Of a DNA stretch of 64,000 bases, positions 55,704 through 61,868 are shown in pieces. The notes beneath the pieces were generated by a model that did no database searches, was not told the origin of the DNA, and saw nothing but the letters and a program-made list of their open reading frames with translations. Location: positions 3,876,001 through 3,940,000 of the forward strand of contig NZ_CP093299.1 in assembly GCF_024362805.1 (NCBI RefSeq), written 5' to 3'. Position numbers and translations under genes: made by a program. The DNA comes from Salipaludibacillus sp. LMS25. Lineage in GTDB: Bacteria; Bacillota; Bacilli; Bacillales; Salisediminibacteriaceae. Every line of letters starts with the position of its first letter. Within the stretch, counting starts at the first letter, position 1.

Positions 55704-55793
55704 CTAGAAATAAGCCACTCCGCTCAATACAGCACCTAAAAACATAATTCCGATCATCATATAAATAATGGCTTTCCTAAATTTACGTGGCAT
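55704..55793 (-). CDS. prli42: Prli42-like stressosome miniprotein, 29 aa
   Basis: A 29-codon reverse-strand frame starting MPRKFRKAIIYMMIG with a single membrane helix and ending GVAYF. AAGGAG lies about ten bases before the ATG. The MPRK opening, a short basic head and one hydrophobic helix match the Prli42 family, which tethers the stressosome to the membrane in Listeria. It stands alone between convergent and divergent neighbours. The identification is from memory of the family, not a search. Confidence 0.75.
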   Translation of the reverse strand: MPRKFRKAIIYMMIGIMFLGAVLSGVAYF

Positions 55794-55970
55794 TCCACTC
55801 TCACTCCTTCGGCACTCAATTCTAATCCTATTTTAATCGGTTTTACCTGGGTTTTCAAGAGCTACTCATTTCTCAAAGGTGTAACGAGATTTTAACATAG
55901 TAATTTGCTACACTTAATACGAAACACTTTTCAGGTTATAAATTTAATGATTAAAAGAGGAAGTGATTTT

Positions 55971-57092
55971 ATGGTAAACGAGCAACGACTTATTGAAGAA
56001 TTTTTAGAGCTTGTAAAAATAGACTCAGAAACAAAGTATGAGCGGAAAATAGCTGATATCCTAATAGAGAAATTTAAGAATTTAGGATTAGAAGTGAAGG
56101 AAGATTCCTCCGCAGCAGTAACGGGCCATGGTGCAGGAAATTTGCTTTGCACGTTAAAAGGCACAGTTAAGCATAGTGATACGATATATTTCACCTCTCA
56201 TATGGACACAGTAGTCCCAGGTAGAGACGTAAATCCTGTAATAGAAGACGGTTATATTGCGAGTGATGGAACGACTATACTCGGAGCTGACGATAAAGCT
56301 GGCTTAGCGGCAATGCTTGAAGCGATAAAACTGTTAAAAGAAAAAAATATCCCCCACGGAACGGTTCAATTTGTTATCACTGTGGGAGAAGAATCTGGTC
56401 TTGTAGGGGCAAAAGCATTAAATAAGCAAGATATACTTGCAGATTACGGATTTGCATTAGATAGTGATGGAACGGTTGGCCATATTATTACTGCCGCACC
56501 TAACCAATCAAAAGTAAAAGCAACCGTGTACGGAAAAACAGCTCACGCAGGTGTGGCGCCTGAGCTAGGTGTCTCTGCTATTACCATTGCTTCTAAAGCA
56601 GTCGCCAATATGCCGCTTGGTCGTATAGATGACGAGACGACAGCAAATATCGGTCGATTTGAAGGAGGTAGTCAAACGAATATTGTGTGCGACCGCGTCG
56701 ACATTTTGGCTGAAGCAAGAAGCCTTGTAACAGAAAAAATGGAAAAGCAAACACACGTAATGAAAGAAGCCTTTGAAGCAGCGGCCAAAGAAATGGGCGG
56801 ACATGTCGAAGTGACTATTGACGTGGCTTATCCAGGCTTTAAACATGCTGAGGAGGATGAGATTGTACAAAAGGTAAAGGCAGCCGTGCAATCGATTGGT
56901 CGTACACCGATTTTGAAGCAAAGTGGAGGAGGTAGTGATGCAAACATTATCTCGGGCCTCGGTATTCCTACAGTGAATCTTGGTATCGGCTATGAAAATA
57001 TCCATACAACTAATGAAAAAATACCTGTAACAGAGCTTGTAAAGACAGCTGAACTTGTCGTGACCCTTATTGAAAAAAGTGTGTCACAGTAA
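55971..57092 (+). CDS. yqjE: M20 family peptidase, PepT-like (YqjE)
   Basis: 373 residues from ATG 55971 (AGAGGAAGTG upstream; B. subtilis YqjE has about 371). Di-zinc ligands: His in TSHMDTV, bridging Asp in GADDKAG, Glu pair in GEESG, Asp in ALDSDG and the last His in ENIHTTNEKI. The dimerisation domain is inserted at about 180-290. Likely a cytosolic aminotripeptidase. Confidence 0.93.
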   Translation: MVNEQRLIEEFLELVKIDSETKYERKIADILIEKFKNLGLEVKEDSSAAVTGHGAGNLLCTLKGTVKHSDTIYFTSHMDTVVPGRDVNPVIEDGYIASDGTTILGADDKAGLAAMLEAIKLLKEKNIPHGTVQFVITVGEESGLVGAKALNKQDILADYGFALDSDGTVGHIITAAPNQSKVKATVYGKTAHAGVAPELGVSAITIASKAVANMPLGRIDDETTANIGRFEGGSQTNIVCDRVDILAEARSLVTEKMEKQTHVMKEAFEAAAKEMGGHVEVTIDVAYPGFKHAEEDEIVQKVKAAVQSIGRTPILKQSGGGSDANIISGLGIPTVNLGIGYENIHTTNEKIPVTELVKTAELVVTLIEKSVSQ

Positions 57093-57110
57093 TTAAGTTA
57101 TCATAAAAAG

Positions 57111-57154
57111 AAGAGGCGGCTCAAAATTAATAATATTTTGAGAGCCTCTTTTTT
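57111..57154 (+). terminator. Terminator of yqjE
   Basis: AAGAGGC-GCTCAAAAT pairs with ATTTTGAG-GCCTCTT and is followed by six T. Confidence 0.93.
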
Positions 57155-57336
57155 ATGTGAAGATTTCAGATCATAATGAAAAGGCGAATGGTCGATTAGT
57201 TGGCCATCATCGAGCTGTTGTGTGATTGGTGAAAGCGTAACATCCTTAGAAAAAGGATGAGATTATAATGAAGGATTGTTCGATAAAAATGTGAAAATGT
57301 GAAAATAAAACGGTTTATAGGGCTTTTAATACATTA

Positions 57337-57378
57337 AATACGAAAAATATCCGTTTAATAATAATAAATGTTCGTATT
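57337..57378 (+). promoter_or_regulatory. Candidate PurR operator (two facing PurBoxes)
   Basis: AATACGAAAAAT (57337-57348) and, inverted, AATGTTCGTATT (57367-57378, reading AATACGAACATT) face each other with an 18-base spacer. The second fits the PurBox AWWWCGAACRWT fully, the first at 11 of 12. The pair is about 105 bases upstream of the next gene. Confidence 0.6.
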
Positions 57379-57481
57379 TGTCTTGATTTTAAGTTGGCGC
57401 TTTGATAAGATAAATGCGGCCCTTGAGAGGGAATTTTATAAAACTTTTTACACATGTTTAAGGATAAAGGAGCGAGCCATT

Positions 57482-58960
57482 ATGCCACATTATGATGTGA
57501 TCGTTGTCGGTATGGGACCGGCTGGAATATTTACTGTTTATGAATTGACAAAACAACAACCTGAGTTGAAAATATTATTTATTGATAAAGGTCATGCCAT
57601 TCATCAACGACGTTGCCCTATTAATGAAAAAAAGATACAAAAGTGTCCACCTGCTGCAGGACGAAAAGAATTTGCCGGGTGCTTACCTGCCTGTTCAATT
57701 ACGAACGGGTTTGGAGGAGCAGGTGCTTACTCGGACGGTAAATTTAATATTACGACAGCTTTTGGAGGCTGGATGCAGGATTATTTACCAGCTTCAGAAG
57801 TGTTGGCGTTAATTAAGTATGTGGATAGCATTAATTTAAATCATGGAGCACCTGAGGAAATGACAGACCCTACTACTGAAGAAGTAAGAAATATTGAACG
57901 ACGTGGTTTAGGAGCAGGGCTAAAATTATTACGCGCCTCTGTCCGACATTTAGGTACAGAAGTAAACATGCAAATTCTCACCAGTATATACGAGACACTT
58001 AAAGAGCGCTGTCACATGATGCATCGCACAGAAGTTGCCGATATTCTAACTGAAAAGACAGAGGATGGCTATCGTGTAACAGGGGTGAAATTAAAGAAAA
58101 AGGAAGAAGAGATTTATGCTGATCATGTCGTTATTGTGCCAGGCCGAGATGGTTCTGAATGGCTAGGTGGATTATTGAGAAAACGCGGATACACCATGAT
58201 GAATAATCAAGTAGACATTGGTGTACGTGTGGAAACATCCGATGTAATTATGGAAGAAATAAACCGTCATCTCTATGAAGCTAAGTTTGTTTTTAATACA
58301 TCCGTAGGTACAAAAGTTCGCACATTCTGCTCAAATCCATCGGGACATGTTGTAGTCGAAAATCACAGTGGTATCATGACAGCGAATGGTCATGCCTACA
58401 AAGATCCTCAGTTAGGCAGTGAGAATACGAACTTTGCATTGCTTGTTTCCCATACGTTTACTGAGCCGTTTGATAAGCCCAACGCTTTTGCACAAGAAAT
58501 ATCTGAACGAGCCAATGATCTATCCAACGGGTCAGTTATTGTTCAGAAATACGGCGATATAATGAAAGGTAGACGCTCGACTGAAAAACGAATTAAAGAA
58601 GGCTTTCTCGAACCCACATTAAAAGAAGCTGTTCCAGGCGATTTGGGACTTGTACTGCCTTATAATACAATGAGAAGTTTAATAGAAATGATGGAAGCAC
58701 TGGATAAAGTCACACCGGGCATTGCGTCTGAGCACACGTTATTTTATGGCGTGGAAGCTAAATTTTACTCTTCTAGACCTGTATTGAGTAACGAGTTCGA
58801 AACTGAAATCAGTGGTCTCTATGCTGGTGGAGATGGCGGCGGAGTTACGAGAGGATTGGCGCAAGCTGGGGCTAATGGTGTTCACATTGCCCGAGCCATT
58901 ATGAAGAAGCAGTCTTTGACATTTGATAGTAATAAAAAAGAGCCGCACCTTGCTTATTGA
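57482..58960 (+). CDS. FAD-dependent oxidoreductase of the COG2509 type
   Basis: 492 residues from ATG 57482 (AAAGGAGCG upstream; the longer frame has no ribosome site). The N-terminal dinucleotide motif is VIVVGMGPAGIFTVYEL. A Cys-containing block follows (RRCPINEKKIQKCPP, and GCLPACSITNGFGGAGAYSDGK with residues 74-95). The C-terminal flavin motif is ISGLYAGGDGGGVTRGLAQA. Uncharacterised family; possibly nucleotide-linked given the facing PurBoxes upstream. It converges on the YqzJ-like gene with a seven-base overlap. Confidence 0.85.
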   Translation: MPHYDVIVVGMGPAGIFTVYELTKQQPELKILFIDKGHAIHQRRCPINEKKIQKCPPAAGRKEFAGCLPACSITNGFGGAGAYSDGKFNITTAFGGWMQDYLPASEVLALIKYVDSINLNHGAPEEMTDPTTEEVRNIERRGLGAGLKLLRASVRHLGTEVNMQILTSIYETLKERCHMMHRTEVADILTEKTEDGYRVTGVKLKKKEEEIYADHVVIVPGRDGSEWLGGLLRKRGYTMMNNQVDIGVRVETSDVIMEEINRHLYEAKFVFNTSVGTKVRTFCSNPSGHVVVENHSGIMTANGHAYKDPQLGSENTNFALLVSHTFTEPFDKPNAFAQEISERANDLSNGSVIVQKYGDIMKGRRSTEKRIKEGFLEPTLKEAVPGDLGLVLPYNTMRSLIEMMEALDKVTPGIASEHTLFYGVEAKFYSSRPVLSNEFETEISGLYAGGDGGGVTRGLAQAGANGVHIARAIMKKQSLTFDSNKKEPHLAY

Positions 58961-58978
58961 AGCAAGGGAACGCGCTCT
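58933..58978 (-). terminator. Terminator of the YqzJ-like gene (reverse strand)
   Basis: CCTTGCTT pairs with AAGCAAGG, extended by AGAGC/GCTCT; on the reverse strand a TTTTTT run follows. It overlaps both convergent stop codons. Confidence 0.75.
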
Positions 58979-59151
58979 ATCGTTCCAAATTCCATTGATT
59001 CAAGTATTGTTTCCTCCGAATAACCGATTTTGGAAGAAAGCTGTTTAATCGTAGGTGAGGGCCAATCATTCTTAACATAGTCATCAATGACTTTAATGAC
59101 GAGAAATAAAACGACGTTGTGGCTAGAGGTTGTACGAGTCATTTGAATCAT
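58954..59151 (-). CDS. yqzJ: YqzJ-like small protein with a sigma-region-3-like helix pair
   Basis: 65 residues from the ATG at 59151, seven bases after AAGGTGG. The second half, SPTIKQLSSKIGYSEETIL then ESMEFG, looks like region 3 of SigB/SigF/SigG factors. There is no region 2 or 4. It lies beside the Y-family polymerase gene, as yqzJ does in B. subtilis. Function unknown. Confidence 0.68.
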   Translation of the reverse strand: MIQMTRTTSSHNVVLFLVIKVIDDYVKNDWPSPTIKQLSSKIGYSEETILESMEFGTIERVPLLQ

Positions 59152-59268
59152 TTTTCGACCACCTTTCACCTTTGTATAAACTCTATTTTATCATATCATC
59201 ATGCATTTGTATGTCTTAGGTCATGTGAAAGTGTGAAAAAATGTCTCCTCTAAAGAAATTCTAAAATG

Positions 59269-59322
59269 AAATGCACTTCAATTGTTTGTTCACATAAAAC
59301 AATTGGGGTGCATTTTTTAAAA
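59269..59322 (+). terminator. Orphan terminator-like hairpin upstream of the polymerase gene
   Basis: AATGCAC-CAATTGTTT pairs with AAACAATTG-GTGCATT and is followed by six T on the forward strand. No forward gene ends nearby, so it may terminate an unseen small RNA or read-through from 58.9 kb. Confidence 0.6.
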
Positions 59323-59360
59323 GGTGTCGTAAATGGTCGTCTTATATCATTGTTTGCGAC

Positions 59361-59374
59361 AGAACGGTTGTTCG
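59361..59374 (+). promoter_or_regulatory. LexA (DinR) box upstream of the Y-family polymerase
   Basis: AGAACGGTTGTTCG keeps the core GAAC-N4-GTTC palindrome of the Bacillus LexA consensus CGAACRNRYGTTYC with mismatches at the edges and one inner position. It is 67 bases before the start codon. Confidence 0.65.
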
Positions 59375-59440
59375 TTGATTTTTTCGTGTAAAACAGGCAA
59401 GATAGAAGAAGGTGATATTGAAGAGAAGGTGGGGTTATGA

Positions 59441-60709
59441 ATGGGGAAAAGCCGAATCATTTTCCACGTCGATATGAATAGCTTTTATGCATCTGTAGAA
59501 GCGGCTTATGATCCGACGTTAGCTGGGAAGCCTTTAGCTATAGCGGGCAATGCTAAAGAGAGACGTGGTATTGTCGTAACTGCTAGCTATGAGGCACGTG
59601 CCCGAGGTGTAAAGCCACCAATGCCGTTGTGGGAAGCAAAGAGAGCCTGTCCGGAATTAGTCGTGAGACAGCCTAATTTTGATCGGTATCGGCAAGCCTC
59701 CATGCGGATGTTTCAGTTATTGTATGCATATACACCTCTTGTTGAACCCGTTTCAATTGATGAAGGTTACATGGATGTGAGTGATGTTGTGACGGATAGG
59801 ACACCTCTCCAGCTGGCTAATCATATTCAAATGCGAATTGAAAAGGAACTATCTTTACCTTGCAGCATTGGAATAGCACCCAATAAATTTTTAGCAAAAA
59901 CAGCGAGCGATATGAAAAAACCAAAAGGCATTACCGTATTAAGAAAACGAGAAGTAAGTGAAAAATTATGGCCAATGAAGACAATAGACATGCATGGGAT
60001 AGGAAGCAAAACAGCTGAAAAATTACAAAAATTAGGGATACATACCATTCAAGATATTGCAAATGCTAACAAGGACATCCTCCAACGCCAATTAGGAGTC
60101 GGAGGGTTGCGTATCTATGAACGAGCTTATGGGATAGATGATCGTCCGGTTGATCCTGATGCAGTTAATGAGTTTAAAAGTATTGGTAACTCCACCACAC
60201 TGCCTGAAGATACGACTGACCTAGCGAAAGTTAGAAAAATTTTAATGAATTTAAGTGATTCTGTTGGGCGCAGATTAAGACGCAAAAATGTCTATGCAGG
60301 AAATGTTCAATTAACGATTCGGTACTATGACCGTAAAACGGTTACTCGCTCAAGAAAACTCCCTTACCCTATTGATTTACACGATGATATTTTTGAAGCT
60401 TCTTGGAGACTGTGGGAGAAATATTGGAACGGAGAACCCATTAGACTTCTTGGCGTTACAGGTATGGAACTTGTGGAAAAAGGGCAAGCCTATAAGCAGT
60501 TAGATTTATTTTCTTATAAAAAAGAAGAAAAAGAAGTGAAGCTAAGTGACGTCGTTGACTCTCTTCGTAATAAATATGGAGAGAATATCTTACTTAAAGG
60601 CACTCAAGGTGCTTCAAAAGACCGAAGTGATGAATTAAGAGATAAAAAGCGACGTGGCACAAGTTTAGAAAAGGATTTTTTACGGAATAAATTATTTTCC
60701 GATGAGTAG
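59441..60709 (+). CDS. dinB: Y-family DNA polymerase IV (PolY1/YqjH type)
   Basis: 422 residues. Catalytic Asp in HVDMNSFYASVEAAYDP and the Asp-Glu pair in PVSIDEGYMDVSD; helix-hairpin-helix MHGIGSKTAEKL near 185; little-finger domain after 240. A near-C-terminal QLDLFSYKK is a beta-clamp binding motif. It does translesion synthesis. B. subtilis has two paralogues; the YqzJ-like neighbour points to YqjH. Confidence 0.94.
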   Translation: MGKSRIIFHVDMNSFYASVEAAYDPTLAGKPLAIAGNAKERRGIVVTASYEARARGVKPPMPLWEAKRACPELVVRQPNFDRYRQASMRMFQLLYAYTPLVEPVSIDEGYMDVSDVVTDRTPLQLANHIQMRIEKELSLPCSIGIAPNKFLAKTASDMKKPKGITVLRKREVSEKLWPMKTIDMHGIGSKTAEKLQKLGIHTIQDIANANKDILQRQLGVGGLRIYERAYGIDDRPVDPDAVNEFKSIGNSTTLPEDTTDLAKVRKILMNLSDSVGRRLRRKNVYAGNVQLTIRYYDRKTVTRSRKLPYPIDLHDDIFEASWRLWEKYWNGEPIRLLGVTGMELVEKGQAYKQLDLFSYKKEEKEVKLSDVVDSLRNKYGENILLKGTQGASKDRSDELRDKKRRGTSLEKDFLRNKLFSDE

Positions 60710-60950
60710 CTAACAAATTACTCACTTTTTTAGTCGCAGGCAATAAGGAGCTGAACTACAGCTTGAAAACGGGAATGGGACACAGCCGTGGAGGTCATTG
60801 CTAACTGTGACGTTGATAAAGTGGCACCTTTTAGATAAACTGCTACACGCAATTTAGAGATTTAAGAGGCCTAGTGGCATTAACGCCACTATCCTCGAAC
60901 TCTTGTCCCTAACCCTTTAATGGAAACAATCCTAACCTTGCGTTGCGTCT

Positions 60951-61511
60951 CTATGTTTTATCATTATCTTGTTTTAACAAAGAATACATAAACAAATCAT
61001 AAAATTTCCCACGTGTAAATTCATAATTCCTCAATAATCCTTCTTTCATAAAACCGAGCTTTTTTACTAACTTTTGTGATGATAGATTAGGTGGCTCGAT
61101 CAATGCTTCTATCCGTTGAAAGTTCATATGGACAAATCCGTAATTGATTATAGCTTCAACAGCCTCAAAAGCTATCCCTTTTCCCCACATCTCTTTACTC
61201 AATTCAAAGCCCACTTCCCCACGGAAATGCTGAGAAACAATGTTATGAAATCCGCAACTACCAATAATAACGGCTTGCTCTTTCAGTGTAATACCCCATC
61301 TAATCCCCGTTTTGTTGTTTAGGAGTGTTTGATACCATGCAATCTCATCTAAGGCATCGTTCAGTGACCTAAAAGGCTCTAAGCCATAATATTTCATAAC
61401 ATCTTCGTCAGATAAATAGTGTAAAATATTTTCTGCATCCTCATGTGTTATGTTTCTTAATCGTAATCGTTCAGTCTCAAGTATAGGGAAATTATGACTA
61501 TGTATGATCAT
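60951..61511 (-). CDS. GNAT N-acetyltransferase (RimJ/RimL type)
   Basis: 186 residues. Begins LETERLRLRNITHEDAE and has the acetyl-CoA loop near VGFELSKEMWGKGIAFEAV with FQRIEALIEPPNLSSQKLVKKLGF, both RimJ/RimL features (residues 98-160). AAGGAGAAAC precedes the ATG. The substrate, a ribosomal or other protein N-terminus or a small amine, is not known. It is convergent with dinB; a small hairpin AGTGGC/GCCACT near 60870 may separate them. Confidence 0.88.
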   Translation of the reverse strand: MIIHSHNFPILETERLRLRNITHEDAENILHYLSDEDVMKYYGLEPFRSLNDALDEIAWYQTLLNNKTGIRWGITLKEQAVIIGSCGFHNIVSQHFRGEVGFELSKEMWGKGIAFEAVEAIINYGFVHMNFQRIEALIEPPNLSSQKLVKKLGFMKEGLLRNYEFTRGKFYDLFMYSLLKQDNDKT

Positions 61512-61804
61512 AGTAGTTTCTCCTTTATCCTTATGTTAGTGGTTAATTCAGATATGCACGAGGCGCCCCGTGTGACCTATCAGTGAAAGTTTACCATAAA
61601 TACTGTTCGTGTAACTATTATAGAGTACTTTTACAAACTATAGCCTAGCCTCACTATTTCGGTCTTCCATAGAGTAGCGAGAGAACTGGCTCATATGATG
61701 GTGACATGTCCTGAATCTATGACAGTAAAGCTGCTTATCTAACCGCTATATCACAAATCCTCATTTATTAAAAAGTGACTGATAACACATTTATCAGTAA
61801 CGCT
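61512..61804. other. Gene-free interval between the acetyltransferase and the FliK-like gene
   Basis: No coding frame or known element except a seven-bp inverted repeat ACTGATA/TATCAGT at 61780-61800, just upstream of the sigma-D-like promoter. Confidence 0.45.
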
Positions 61805-61831
61805 TAAACTCAACGATATTTTGTCCGATAA
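61805..61831 (+). promoter_or_regulatory. Sigma-D-type (motility) promoter of the FliK-like gene
   Basis: TAAA (61805-61808), a 15-base spacer, then TCCGATAA (61824-61831). The sigma-D consensus is TAAA-N15-GCCGATAT, so only the first and last base of the -10 differ. Confidence 0.65.
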
Positions 61832-61868
61832 AAAAGGCAGAGAGTGCAATCGGGAGGGGACAAGACCT

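Noticed and set aside
56565..57005. 146-codon antisense frame in yqjE
   Set aside because: Sense strand encodes all M20 ligands; the antisense product looks like a chance Cys/His/Phe-rich string.
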